A stretch of DNA of 64,000 nucleotides from contig JAJFTR010000001.1 of NCBI GenBank assembly GCA_021372825.1, positions 20,592 to 84,591 of the forward strand, written 5' to 3'. Positions 42,332-51,658 of this stretch are shown here, piece by piece. Position numbers and translations under genes: made by a program. Under the pieces are notes generated by a model. The model searched no databases and was not told the origin of the DNA. It saw only the letters and a list, made by a program, of their open reading frames with translations. The DNA comes from Actinomycetes bacterium (GTDB lineage: Bacteria > Actinomycetota > Coriobacteriia > Anaerosomatales > Anaerosomataceae). How positions within the stretch are numbered: position 1 is the first letter of the stretch; the number at the start of each line of letters is the position of its first letter.

Positions 42332-44205
42332 GACAAGGTCTCCAGAAGTCGCGTGAGCAAGCCGCCCACGAAGAACGCGCCGCTCACCGAGAGAAGCACA
42401 AGCCCGGTGAAGTACCGCCACCCGCGCTCCTTGACGATCACCATCATGCTGGCCACACAGGGCACGAAGAGCGTGATCGTGACCATTGCCACGAGCAGCT
42501 GCGTTGCGCTGAGATGCATCGTGAAGAACCCCGCAGCGCCGAAGTCGCGACGCACGAATCCCATCACGAAGGCCGTGGCGGCCTCGGGTGGGAGATGGAG
42601 CCAACTCACCGTGAGCGGCCGCGCGACCGCCTGGATCCATGAGAGTGCGCCGGTGACTTGCAGCGTCGAGATGAGCGCAGACCCGACGAGGAAGAAGACC
42701 GAGACCTCCTTCATGAAGTGCCAGACTTTCATGGCGCTCTTGCGCACCACGTTCTGCGGACGCGGTACGCGAAGAGGCGGAAGATCGATCAACAGGTCGG
42801 TCGATACCCCGGGAGTGATCTTGTTGAGCACCGTGCCCAAGACCACGAAGATCACCACGAGGACGGCGAAGTAGACCAGGGCGTAGGCGCCCCCCACCCG
42901 GGACATCAGCGCCGAGATCACCGCGATCTGCGCCGAGCACGGGACCGCGATAGCCATGAGCGCTGTCGCGATGAAGCGCTCGCGCTTGCTGCCCAGGATG
43001 CGCGTCGTGAGTGTGCCCATGGTCACGCACCCCAGGCCGAGGATGAGGGGGATCACCGCTCGGCCATTGAGGCCGAGCGCGGTGAGCGAGCGGTCGGCAA
43101 GAGCGGCGATGCGTGGCAGGTACCCTGAGTCCTCAAGCACGGACATGAGCAGGTAGAAGCCGGCCACGAGCGGAAGGATCACGCCGATGAGGTAGGTGAC
43201 GGTCATCGTGAGCACGCCGAACTCACCGGCCAGGAACGTGTGGGGGGCGCTGCCGGCTGCGAACGCGCGACCCACGAGTCCGCGCACGAATGGCTCGTAG
43301 TAGCCCTTCATCACGGTCGTCTCCATGAATCCGACCACGTCGCCCGCCAGCCACTCGCCCAGCACTTTGTAGATCAGGTAGAGGAGCACTCCGAGCGCCG
43401 GGATACCCGTGAGCGGGTGCATGAGCAGGTAGCTTATGTGCGCCCCCAGGCCGGCGCCTTGAGTCGTCTCGGTAAGGACGTGGCTCACGATGTCGTTCAC
43501 GCGGGCACGGCGGCGCGTGTATATGACGTCCCGTTCTTCGGGTGAAGCCGCCGTGACTCCGTAGCGTGCAGCGACTGTCTCGTCACCTTCACACACCAGA
43601 AGCGCGGCCGCGCGGCTACCGGTGATGGCCGCGACCGGCAGGAGCTTAGCCTCCACCTCACGGTCGGCATTGCCTTCGCGAGCGTCGGCGATGCGACGCG
43701 TGAGCTCGTCGATGCCGCTGCCGCGCACGGCGACGGTCTCGATCACCGGCACGCCTAGCAGGTCTTCGAGCAGGTCACGGTCGATGGCGACACCCTGCTT
43801 GCGTGCCTCATCGGCCATGTTGAGAGCGACGACCATGGGTAGGCCCATGTCGATGAGCTGCAGGGTAAGGAAGAGGTCCCGCTCGATGTGGACGGCGTCG
43901 ACGACGTTCACCACCGCGTCGGCGGTGCATATGACATCGCGCGCAACCGCTTCTTCGTCGTTGAAGGAACCCACGCCATACACCCCGGGCGTGTCGAGGA
44001 TCTCGTAGCCGCCGCAACGTCCATGGAAGATCTCTACCGTAGTGCCCGGGAAGTTGGAGACGTCCACGTACGTCCCCGTGAGTGCTCCGAACACCACCGA
44101 CTTGCCGACATTAGGATTGCCCGCGAGCACGACGGTCTGCGTCTTGGAAGACGAGCTCACCTGGGAGACGTCTTCCGCTGCAGTGATGGTACGCGGTCCG
44201 GCCAT
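42328..44205 (-). CDS. feoB: Ferrous iron transporter FeoB
   Basis: 625 residues. N-terminal GTPase domain: G1 AGNPNVGKS, G3 DTPGVYG and G4 NMAD, preceded by a short tail. After a helical linker, the membrane part has paired gate motifs (VLEDSGYLPR with LGLGCVTMG and PCSAQIAV) typical of FeoB. It imports Fe2+ into the cytosol. It follows feoA without a gap and is coupled to a Cys-rich small gene downstream. Fe supply is relevant to the flanking [4Fe-4S] serine dehydratase. Confidence 0.96.
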   Translation of the reverse strand: MAGPRTITAAEDVSQVSSSSKTQTVVLAGNPNVGKSVVFGALTGTYVDVSNFPGTTVEIFHGRCGGYEILDTPGVYGVGSFNDEEAVARDVICTADAVVNVVDAVHIERDLFLTLQLIDMGLPMVVALNMADEARKQGVAIDRDLLEDLLGVPVIETVAVRGSGIDELTRRIADAREGNADREVEAKLLPVAAITGSRAAALLVCEGDETVAARYGVTAASPEERDVIYTRRRARVNDIVSHVLTETTQGAGLGAHISYLLMHPLTGIPALGVLLYLIYKVLGEWLAGDVVGFMETTVMKGYYEPFVRGLVGRAFAAGSAPHTFLAGEFGVLTMTVTYLIGVILPLVAGFYLLMSVLEDSGYLPRIAALADRSLTALGLNGRAVIPLILGLGCVTMGTLTTRILGSKRERFIATALMAIAVPCSAQIAVISALMSRVGGAYALVYFAVLVVIFVVLGTVLNKITPGVSTDLLIDLPPLRVPRPQNVVRKSAMKVWHFMKEVSVFFLVGSALISTLQVTGALSWIQAVARPLTVSWLHLPPEAATAFVMGFVRRDFGAAGFFTMHLSATQLLVAMVTITLFVPCVASMMVIVKERGWRYFTGLVLLSVSGAFFVGGLLTRLLETLS

Positions 44206-44523
44206 CTACGCCGATTCCTGACTCGAAAGGTGCCGTATACGGATCCGCCGAGCGAGGCGACGGCCGACCGCGATCTCCTGTCGGCCGGAGCGGACGACCA
44301 CTGGGCCGGCCGGCAGAGCCGTCACGCACGACACCGAAGCGCCCTCGGCCATGCCGAAACGCGTCGCCTGAGCGCGCGCCAGCTCGTCATCGATGCCCAG
44401 CACCACGCACCGATCGCCGCGGCGGAGATGTGCGAGTGTACAGGTGGCGCACTCGGCGTGCGCGCCGTGCGCGTGCGCCTGAGAGCGCCTTGTCACTGCT
44501 TTTCGCGACTTCATCGGACCCAT
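44206..44523 (-). CDS. feoA: Ferrous iron transport protein FeoA
   Basis: 105 residues. The SH3-like FeoA core begins near residue 30 (LAHLRRGDRCVVLGI) and ends RRLARRIRIRHL. The extra N-terminus is His/Cys-rich (HAHGAHAECATC), which could bind metal. ATG at 44523 is assumed; an ATG three codons later is possible. Its stop directly adjoins the feoB start. Confidence 0.88.
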   Translation of the reverse strand: MGPMKSRKAVTRRSQAHAHGAHAECATCTLAHLRRGDRCVVLGIDDELARAQATRFGMAEGASVSCVTALPAGPVVVRSGRQEIAVGRRLARRIRIRHLSSQESA

Positions 44524-44552
44524 GTGACCACCAGTTCGTCAGTGGAGTTAGT

Positions 44553-44606
44553 AGCGGCTAAGCCGCTTCTATGGCATATGCTAATCTCCCTGATGAGTGG
44601 TGTCAA
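44553..44606 (-). promoter_or_regulatory. Candidate promoter and operator of the feo operon
   Basis: On the minus strand TTGACA (44601-44606) and TAGCAT (44578-44583) have a 17-base spacer, close to consensus. Just downstream AGCGGCT-A-AGCCGCT (44553-44567) is a perfect 7-1-7 dyad at the expected transcription start. Iron-dependent DtxR/IdeR-type repressors bind similar positions, so this is a good candidate iron box, though the sequence differs from known consensus. Confidence 0.6.
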
Positions 44607-44690
44607 CCTGGGCGAGCCTTCACACACGCGGGAGTCGCCTCTGAGCGGCACGGCCCTGCTACAATCGCAGGGTCGATCAAGGAGGCTCAC

Positions 44691-45554
44691 ATGGCGTACG
44701 GGTCCTTCAAGGAGCTGCTTGCCGCGGCTGGGTCCACGGGGACGCTGGCAGCCGCCGCGATCGCGCGCGAAGCGCAAGACACCGGCGCGAGCGAATCCGA
44801 CGTGCGAGTGCGGCTTGCCTCCACACTCGAGGTCATGGGTGAAGCTATCGAAACGGGCCTCGCGGGCACGCTCCGCTCCCGCTCGGGGCTCGTGGGCGGC
44901 GACGCGCGTCGTGTCTCCGTGAGCGCTCCTCGGCTCGCAGGTGATACTTTCACCGACGTCATCGCTCGGGCGATGGCGGTCGCTGAAGTGAACGCGTGCA
45001 TGGGTCGCGTGGTGGCGGCTCCCACGGGAGGCGCTTCCGGGGTCCTGCCCGCCGTCATCACTACGATGGCTACCCGTCTTGGCAGTCCTCCGGATGCACT
45101 CGTCGATGCACTCGCCACGGCTGCCGCTATCGGCGGTGTCATCGCTGCCCGCGCGACTCTCTCGGGTGCCGCGGGCGGGTGTCAGGCCGAGACCGGCTCA
45201 GCGGCGGCGATGGCGGCTGCAGCTGCGGTCGAGATGGCGGGTGGCACCCCAGAGCAGGCCGGGCACGCGGCGGCGTTTGCGATCCAAGGGCTCATGGGAC
45301 TGGTATGCGACCCCATCGGCGGGCTTGTGGAGGTGCCGTGCGTGGCGCGTAATGCGACCGGCGCCGCTATCTCGCTCGCGGCGGTTGAACTCGCTCTTGC
45401 CGGAGTCGAATTCCCCGTGCCGCTCGACGAGGTCATCGACGCCATGGGGCAGGTTGGGCGCTCGATCCCGCCGTCGCTCAGGGAGACGGCACGCGGCGGT
45501 CTTGCGGCTACCCCCACCGGCCGTTCGCTTGCAGGCGAGCGGCCGATACGCTAG
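44691..45554 (+). CDS. sdaAA: L-serine dehydratase, alpha subunit
   Basis: 287 residues from ATG at 44691, after AAGGAGG. Conserved cysteines for the [4Fe-4S] cluster are in EVNACMGR, GGCQAE and LVCDPIGGLVEVPC. Gly-rich APTGGASGVLPAV is diagnostic. The cluster binds and activates serine, making the enzyme oxygen-sensitive. It works with SdaAB (41419-42090). In most genomes alpha and beta are adjacent or fused; here feoAB lies between them. Confidence 0.95.
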   Translation: MAYGSFKELLAAAGSTGTLAAAAIAREAQDTGASESDVRVRLASTLEVMGEAIETGLAGTLRSRSGLVGGDARRVSVSAPRLAGDTFTDVIARAMAVAEVNACMGRVVAAPTGGASGVLPAVITTMATRLGSPPDALVDALATAAAIGGVIAARATLSGAAGGCQAETGSAAAMAAAAAVEMAGGTPEQAGHAAAFAIQGLMGLVCDPIGGLVEVPCVARNATGAAISLAAVELALAGVEFPVPLDEVIDAMGQVGRSIPPSLRETARGGLAATPTGRSLAGERPIR

Positions 45555-45561
45555 CGTACGC

Positions 45562-45669
45562 ACTTTGAAGGGGAGTAGCTCTCCGCGTGAGCGGAGCGGC
45601 AGGCCGACAATCTCGGGCGAAGAGCCCCGGCCCTGCCATCACGCGTGCTGTGACCGCAAGACCTTCGAC
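45562..45669 (+). promoter_or_regulatory. yybP-ykoY family manganese riboswitch
   Basis: The leader of the P-type ATPase contains both hallmark blocks of this class: AAGGGGAGTAGC (45568-45579) and CCGCAAGACCTTCG (45654-45667), with several stems between. Flanking bases GAAGG and CCTTC can close the outer stem. Members bind Mn2+ and turn on Mn2+ exporters. The bound state would sequester AAGACCT from the downstream terminator. Confidence 0.85.
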
Positions 45670-45701
45670 GGGTAACCATCCGCCGGAGGTCTTCTTCTTT
45701 C
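45658..45701 (+). terminator. Riboswitch-controlled intrinsic terminator
   Basis: AAGACCT (45658-45664) is complementary to AGGTCTT (45687-45693), followed by the T-rich CTTCTTTC. AAGACC is also part of the riboswitch core, so aptamer and terminator are mutually exclusive: an attenuation switch that should be ON with ligand. Confidence 0.7.
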
Positions 45702-45711
45702 AGGAGGCATG

Positions 45712-48429
45712 ATGAGTGACCAGCCGAGCGCATCACGAGCATGGCATGCGATTGCCGCCGATGAGGCCCTGGCGCTTCTCGGTTCGGACGCTGCAACGGG
45801 TCTGAGCAGCGAAGAAGCCGCCCGGCGACTGGCCGAGTACGGACCCAATGAGCTTGAGCGCGCCGAGAAGACACCTGCGTGGAAGATGTTCGTCGCGCAG
45901 TTCAACGACTTCATGATCTGGGTACTCCTGGTGGCAGTCGTGATCTCGGCACTCGAAGACCAAGTGCTCGAAGCGATCGCCATCGCCGCCATCCTTTTAC
46001 TCAATGGCATCCTTGGGTTCGTGCAGGAATACCGGGCCGAGCAGGCCCTTGAGGCCCTGAAGCAGATGTCGGCGCCGTCAGCCACCGTCGTCCGCGACGG
46101 GGTCGAGAAGGAGATTCCCGCCGCCGAGCTCGTACCCGGCGATATCGTCCTCCTCGAGGCCGGGGACAAGGTCCCCGCGGATGGACGCCTTGTGGAAGCT
46201 GCGGCGCTGCGCGTCGAAGAAGCCTCGCTCACCGGCGAGAGCGCGCCGGCCTCCAAGCATGCCAACGGGGTGTGTGACGCCGATGCGGTGCTCGGCGACC
46301 GATTCACGATGGTGTTCGCGGCCACGGCTGTGGCTGTCGGACGCGGGCGCTTCGTGGTGACCGAGACCGGGCAGGCGACCCAGATGGGGCGCATCGCGGA
46401 CCTGCTCGCCGCGCAGGAAGAGGAGAAGACCCCGCTCCAGCAGGAGCTCAAGGGCGTAGGCAAGCGCATCGCTCTTCTCGTGCTTGCGGTAGCCGCGATC
46501 GTGTTCGCGGTGGGAGCGTTCCAGGCGTGGAGGGCCACCGGCGAATCCAACCTCTTCGCTGCACTCGGCCACGAAGCCTTCCGCGCGCGGCTGACCGTGG
46601 CGCTTCTCGTCGCCATCTCGCTCGCGGTGGCGGCCATTCCCGAGGGTCTCCCTGCGATCGTCACCGTCGCTCTCTCGCTCGGCGTGCGGCGCATGGCCGA
46701 GCACAACGCGATCGTTCGCAAGCTTCATGCAGTCGAGACGCTGGGCTCCACGTCGTTCATCTGCTCGGACAAGACCGGCACGCTCACACGCAACGAGATG
46801 ACGGTACGGCGTCTGCTCGTGGGTCAGGACCTTGCGGAGGTCACGCCCGACTGGGCGATCTCGCCCGAGGACCACACCCCGCACGAAGGCGACCAGGCGC
46901 TGCTGTTGGAGATCGCGGCATCGTGCAATGATGCGCACTTCACTCAAGAAGGAGTGCTCGTCGGGGATCCGACCGAGACCGCCCTCGTCCTCGCCGCCGA
47001 GAAGCTCCACGAAGGCGGCCGTCGGCCACGGCGTGTCGCTGAGATCCCGTTCGATTCCGAGCGCAAGCGCATGACCACCATCCACTTCGTCGACGATCGG
47101 CGAGTCGCCTACGTCAAGGGCGGCGCGGACGTCGTCCTCGGCCTGTGCTCGCAGGCACGGCTGCGGGGCGAAGTGGTGCCGATGACGCCCGGCCTGCGCG
47201 ATGAGCTTGTGGCGCGCAACGCTGCTCTCGCCTCGGCGGGCTTCCGCACGCTCGCGATCGCCTACCGAGACCTGCCCGACGACGTGCCTGTCGAGGAGGA
47301 CGCCATCGAGCGTGACCTTGTGTACGTGGGTGTCGTGGGCTTGGTCGATCCGCCGCGCCCCGAGGTCCCCGCGGCGATCGACACCTGCCACAAGGCCGGC
47401 ATCAAAGTCGCGATGGTCACGGGTGATCATGCGCTCACCGCGCGCGCCATCGGCGCTGAGATCGGGCTTCTCGATGGCGAGCGGGTGCTCACAGGCGTCG
47501 AATTGGAGCGCATGACCGACGACGAGTTGTTCGAGGCCGTCGAAGACACGCGCATCTATGCCCGCGTCGACCCCGAGCACAAGCTGCGCATCGTCGACGC
47601 GCTCAAGCGGCGGGGCCATATCGTGGCGATGACAGGTGACGGCGTCAACGACGCGCCCGCGCTCAAGAGAGCGGACATCGGCGTGGCGATGGGTAAAGTG
47701 GGCACTGATGTCTCACGTGAAGCCGCAGACATGGTGCTTGCCGATGACAACTTCGCCACCATCGTGGAGGCTATCCGGCAAGGCCGAGCGGTGTATGACA
47801 ACCTCAAGAAGTTCATCTTGTTCCTCCTGTCGTGCAACGTCTCGGAAGTGCTGATCATCTTCGTGACGACGTTCTTCGCCGAAAGGCCCGCGCTGCTTCC
47901 GCTGCAGATCCTGTGGATCAACCTCGTGACGGACGGATTCCCCGCTCTCGCTCTCGGCGTGGACCCCGCCTCACCTCGTGTAATGGAGCGCAAGCCCCGT
48001 GACGCCGGTGAATCCGTCCTTGCGCCACGGCGTCAAGCGCAGGTCCTGTGGCAAGGGGCGCTCATCACCCTGGCCGGACTCATCATGTACGCGTGGGCCG
48101 ACTGGTTCATGCCCGGTCACAGCCCCGAACGCGCGCAGACGATGCTGTTCACGGCGATGGTGCTCACACAGCTCATCCATGCCTTCTCTTTCCGGTCCGA
48201 GACAAGAACGCTCTTCTCCGCGTACTCGCTCAAGAACAAGTGGCTCAACTTGTCACTCGCCGGTTCGATGTCGCTTCAGATGCTCGTCGTCTACGCGCCA
48301 CCGCTCCAGCGTGTCTTCGGTACCCATGCGATGTCGCTCGCCGACTGGGGAGCGGTTTGTGCGGCGGCTCTCATCCCGACGGTGCTCATCGATGTCTTCA
48401 AGCGGGTGGCAGCGCACCGAGCCGCGTGA
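45712..48429 (+). CDS. Cation-exporting P-type ATPase under Mn2+ riboswitch control
   Basis: 905 residues. Ca2+-ATPase-like (P2A): M4 motif PEGLP, phosphorylation site SDKTGT (Asp353), GDGVNDAPAL hinge and ten membrane helices with a C-terminal cation_ATPase_C region. P-type ATPases of this type downstream of yybP-ykoY riboswitches export Mn2+ (and may move Ca2+) in other bacteria, so Mn2+ efflux is the best guess. ATG at 45712 is preferred over 45709 because it is four bases from AGGAGG. It is distinct from the PEEFP pump at the left end. Confidence 0.93.
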   Translation: MSDQPSASRAWHAIAADEALALLGSDAATGLSSEEAARRLAEYGPNELERAEKTPAWKMFVAQFNDFMIWVLLVAVVISALEDQVLEAIAIAAILLLNGILGFVQEYRAEQALEALKQMSAPSATVVRDGVEKEIPAAELVPGDIVLLEAGDKVPADGRLVEAAALRVEEASLTGESAPASKHANGVCDADAVLGDRFTMVFAATAVAVGRGRFVVTETGQATQMGRIADLLAAQEEEKTPLQQELKGVGKRIALLVLAVAAIVFAVGAFQAWRATGESNLFAALGHEAFRARLTVALLVAISLAVAAIPEGLPAIVTVALSLGVRRMAEHNAIVRKLHAVETLGSTSFICSDKTGTLTRNEMTVRRLLVGQDLAEVTPDWAISPEDHTPHEGDQALLLEIAASCNDAHFTQEGVLVGDPTETALVLAAEKLHEGGRRPRRVAEIPFDSERKRMTTIHFVDDRRVAYVKGGADVVLGLCSQARLRGEVVPMTPGLRDELVARNAALASAGFRTLAIAYRDLPDDVPVEEDAIERDLVYVGVVGLVDPPRPEVPAAIDTCHKAGIKVAMVTGDHALTARAIGAEIGLLDGERVLTGVELERMTDDELFEAVEDTRIYARVDPEHKLRIVDALKRRGHIVAMTGDGVNDAPALKRADIGVAMGKVGTDVSREAADMVLADDNFATIVEAIRQGRAVYDNLKKFILFLLSCNVSEVLIIFVTTFFAERPALLPLQILWINLVTDGFPALALGVDPASPRVMERKPRDAGESVLAPRRQAQVLWQGALITLAGLIMYAWADWFMPGHSPERAQTMLFTAMVLTQLIHAFSFRSETRTLFSAYSLKNKWLNLSLAGSMSLQMLVVYAPPLQRVFGTHAMSLADWGAVCAAALIPTVLIDVFKRVAAHRAA

Positions 48430-48444
48430 GACCGCAGCCGGTCT
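48427..48444 (+). terminator. Short hairpin after the P-type ATPase
   Basis: GAGACC and GGTCTC form a six-base stem with a six-base loop just after the stop. It has no T-run, so the evidence for termination is weak. Confidence 0.4.
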
Positions 48445-48554
48445 CGCCCTTGATTCGGGATGACGGACGTGGAACTATCACGTCAGACGGCTCATCCAGC
48501 AGGGAGATTCTGCCGATTATCCGTCTGTAGGGACCGTTCGTCTGGGGAGAGCGT

Positions 48555-50684
48555 ATGAAGCGCTCGGCGGCACGCATGCCTTTGCTGCCCGCAACGTTGC
48601 GAGGCCGGCTCACGGTCACCATCCTCCTGAGCAGCGTGCTGCTCTTCGTCCTGGTGTACGGTCTCACCATGGCAGCTACCGAACATCAGGCGCGCCAAAT
48701 CACCCAGGCGCAGGCTCTCGCCGACCTGAACGCAGTCGCAGTGGCAATCGATCTAGAAGCGCGTGAATTGGATTCTTACATCATCGCCTACACGGAGTGG
48801 GACGATTTCTACGAGCGAACACTCGATTTCGATCCCGGCTTCGTGAGCGAGGAGGTCGATCCCTGGCTCCGCGAGCGTTCGGGTGCGTCGGCGGTGGTCT
48901 GGCTCCGACGTGACGGCGCTCTTGTGAACTCCTACGGCAGCGACGCGGACGTGAGGGCCGTGCGAGAGTACCTCATGTCGCGTGCTTCTACGGCCACAGC
49001 CGCGGTCGTGTCGTTGCCGTCTGGGCCCGCGCTTCTCGTGTCTCGGCCTGTCACAAGCGATCCCCCCCGTGCGAGCGCGGGGTACCTCGCAATCGCCCGT
49101 CCTCTTGCAGACGTGCTGAGCGCGTATACCTCGCCTGCCCGCCTGCAATCGCTGAGCGTGCACGGTGCCGGTCCGTCCGACTCCTCGCAGCGTTGGACGA
49201 CGCTGGAGTCTCCGGATGGGTTCACTGACGTCCGGGGCCGGTATGACAAGAATGGGGCTTTCCAGGTGCGGGCAACGCTCCCTGTTATGGACGGGCGGAA
49301 CGCAGCGGTGATCAGCTTCACCGAGGCAGACGCGCGGGAGAGCGCCTCCGGTATCGAACCGTATGTAGTGGGCCTCGCACTGGGACTCATCTCGTTGCTG
49401 ATCGGGCTGGGCCTTGGGCTGGTGTTGTCAACGACGATCACAAAGCCGATGGTGAAGTTCAGCACGTATCTGAAGGACCGAGGCTATCGTGCCATCGAAG
49501 GACTGCCATTCGAGGAGAAGTTGGAGCTCAGTCCCATCCTGCCCGACGAGTTCAAGGACCTTGGCGCGGTCATTCAGGACCTGCTCACGCAGCTCTCGAT
49601 CCGGCAGGCGGAGCTCAAGCGTGCCAATGAGCTCGCCCTTGCGGCCGAAGAAGCCTTGCGCACCGTGGTCAATGACTCCTCCGAAGGCAAGCTTCTCATC
49701 GTCGACGGTGTCGTCGACATCGCCAACCGCGCGGCGTCGGGGTTCCTCGACAAGCCCCTCGGCATGCTCTTGAAGCGACCTCTGACCGAGGTGTTCGAGA
49801 ATCTGCACATGGCCACCGAAGATGGCCGCGAGATCGACGCCGACGAGCTGATGCGGCGAGCTTTGGAAAACCCCGTGCCCATACGGTGTGAGTCCGGTCC
49901 TGACGCAGATCGCTGGATGATGGTGAGCGTCGTGGGCACGAGTGACGGTGGCTCGTACCTCCTGACGATCCGCAACATCACCGAGGAAAGACACCTCGAG
50001 GAGATGCGAGCAGAGATCGTGTCCCTGGTAACACACGATCTCAGAGCGCCGCTGACGGTCATGAACGGGTACCTCGATCTGCTCGAACGTCCGCTCCCGG
50101 ACGAGAAACGCGCCCGAGCGTTGGAGGAGATGCGAGCCGCCGCATCCCGCATGGAGTCCCTCCTAGAAGACCTGCTCGACACGGCCCGTGCCACGCACGG
50201 CCTCGGACCCAGACGGTGGGAGCCGGTTCCTCTTGCTCGCCTCGCGCACGAGGTCGCCGAGGCGAGCACGGTCGCCACTGGTCGTGTGATCGCTGTCACC
50301 GCGCATGCCGACCCCTGGGTCCAGGGCGACCCGGTCAAGTTGAGACAGGCTCTCGACAACCTCGTCATGAATGCGTGTAAGCACACCCCAGATGACTCGC
50401 GGGTCGAGATCGTCATCGACGCCACACCCAAGACCGCGATCATCAGCGTCGAGGACAACGGGCCAGGCATCCCCGCGGGCCAGCATGAGGTCATCTTCGA
50501 GAGGTACCGGCAGCTTGGTGGGCGCAGCGCACCAGAGGGTCTCGGACTGGGACTGTACATCGTGCGCGCCATCGCGAGGAGCCACGGGGGGTCCGCCAGA
50601 GCCGAAGACCGTGAGGGAGGAGGCGCGCGGTTCGTGATCGAGCTGCCACTTCTCCCACAACCAGCCGCCGACGCCACGTCCTAG
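48555..50684 (+). CDS. CHASE4-type membrane sensor histidine kinase
   Basis: 709 residues. Membrane helix (about 20-42), an extracellular sensor domain with the CHASE4-like signature YTEWDDFYERT, a second helix (about 270-295), a HAMP-like linker, a PAS-like region (about 370-470), then HisKA with His494 in THDLRAPLTV, N-box LDNLVMNACKH and G-boxes DNGPGIP and GLGLGLY. All catalytic parts are intact, in contrast to the degenerate kinase at 30-31.5 kb. No response regulator is adjacent; it is an orphan. Confidence 0.93.
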   Translation: MKRSAARMPLLPATLRGRLTVTILLSSVLLFVLVYGLTMAATEHQARQITQAQALADLNAVAVAIDLEARELDSYIIAYTEWDDFYERTLDFDPGFVSEEVDPWLRERSGASAVVWLRRDGALVNSYGSDADVRAVREYLMSRASTATAAVVSLPSGPALLVSRPVTSDPPRASAGYLAIARPLADVLSAYTSPARLQSLSVHGAGPSDSSQRWTTLESPDGFTDVRGRYDKNGAFQVRATLPVMDGRNAAVISFTEADARESASGIEPYVVGLALGLISLLIGLGLGLVLSTTITKPMVKFSTYLKDRGYRAIEGLPFEEKLELSPILPDEFKDLGAVIQDLLTQLSIRQAELKRANELALAAEEALRTVVNDSSEGKLLIVDGVVDIANRAASGFLDKPLGMLLKRPLTEVFENLHMATEDGREIDADELMRRALENPVPIRCESGPDADRWMMVSVVGTSDGGSYLLTIRNITEERHLEEMRAEIVSLVTHDLRAPLTVMNGYLDLLERPLPDEKRARALEEMRAAASRMESLLEDLLDTARATHGLGPRRWEPVPLARLAHEVAEASTVATGRVIAVTAHADPWVQGDPVKLRQALDNLVMNACKHTPDDSRVEIVIDATPKTAIISVEDNGPGIPAGQHEVIFERYRQLGGRSAPEGLGLGLYIVRAIARSHGGSARAEDREGGGARFVIELPLLPQPAADATS

Positions 50685-51658
50685 TTCTTGCGGCGATCCT
50701 CCAGGGCGTAGCCCACAAGCAGAGCGCAAAGGTCTGGGAACTCGATCCCCGCGGCCCTAGCTGCATCTGGAAGAAGGCTTGTGGCGGTCATGCCCGGAAT
50801 GGTGTTGACCTCCAAGAGGTAGACGGCCCCATCCTCGGCCACGATGGTGTCGGCACGCGACATCCCTCGGCATCCGAGCACGCGATGCGCGTCGAGGGCG
50901 AGGCTGCTGCACTCGTCTCGCGACTCGGAAGAGACACGCGCCGGGATGATATGCCTGCTCATTCCTGGTGTGTACTTGGACTCATAGTCATAGAACTCAT
51001 GATCCGGCACGATCTCCAGGGTGGGCAGTGCGAACGGCTCGTCATTGCCGAGCACTCCGACCGTGACCTCCGTTCCAGCGACGAACCGCTCTACGAGAAC
51101 GATGCGATCGTGCTGGAAGGCCCCAGCAACGGCTGCGGGAAGCTCGCTGGGGTCATGGACGATCGATACCCCCACGGCCGAACCCTCTCCCGCGGGCTTC
51201 ACCACCGTCTTCGGCCCGAGCGCCGCCGTTATGTCCTGCACATCCACTGGCACGTCTCGGCGTAGCACGACGTGCTCGGCGGTGCGTAAGCCGTGCATCT
51301 CGAACAGCTGCTTGGACATCACCTTATCCATCGCGAGAGCGCTTGCGAGCACCCCCGACCCGACGTACGGCAGGCCGAGCAGCTCGAGAAGCCCTTGCAC
51401 CGTGCCGTCCTCGCCGAGCCGTCCGTGCAGACAGATGAAGACCGCATCGAACCGGTTGTGCCGTAGAGCATCGATGAATCCAAGGTCAGCGGTATCGAGA
51501 GCAGTCGCGGCGGCACCGCTACCGTTCAGAGCCGAGACCACCTGCTCACCGGTGTGCAGAGAAACGTCGCGCTCGACGGACACGCCGCCCATCAACACAG
51601 CGATGTCGAGTCCTGCGATAGACGGGATCCGCACAGAGTCGTCCTTCCTCGCGATCAT
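50681..51658 (-). CDS. ddl: D-alanine--D-alanine ligase
   Basis: 325 residues from ATG at 51658. ATP-grasp enzyme that joins two D-alanines for peptidoglycan. Motifs LMGGVSVERDVSLHTG, ICLHGRLGEDGTVQG, KPAGEGSAVGVS, and the Mg/ATP site LLEVNTIPGM. The upstream part of the open frame lacks homology and is not included. The start overlaps the stop of the membrane-protein gene upstream by one base. OrtAB would yield D-alanine, a possible extra source for this enzyme; that link is inference. Confidence 0.94.
   Translation of the reverse strand: MIARKDDSVRIPSIAGLDIAVLMGGVSVERDVSLHTGEQVVSALNGSGAAATALDTADLGFIDALRHNRFDAVFICLHGRLGEDGTVQGLLELLGLPYVGSGVLASALAMDKVMSKQLFEMHGLRTAEHVVLRRDVPVDVQDITAALGPKTVVKPAGEGSAVGVSIVHDPSELPAAVAGAFQHDRIVLVERFVAGTEVTVGVLGNDEPFALPTLEIVPDHEFYDYESKYTPGMSRHIIPARVSSESRDECSSLALDAHRVLGCRGMSRADTIVAEDGAVYLLEVNTIPGMTATSLLPDAARAAGIEFPDLCALLVGYALEDRRKN

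Noticed and set aside
42332..43030. Upstream extension of the Cys-rich gene inside feoB
   Set aside because: The added sequence lies in another frame of feoB and looks like shadow sequence; the ATG at 42331 is coupled to the feoB stop.
48430..48554. Possible c-di-GMP riboswitch before the sensor kinase
   Set aside because: Some short stems can be drawn, but the conserved GEMM blocks are absent.
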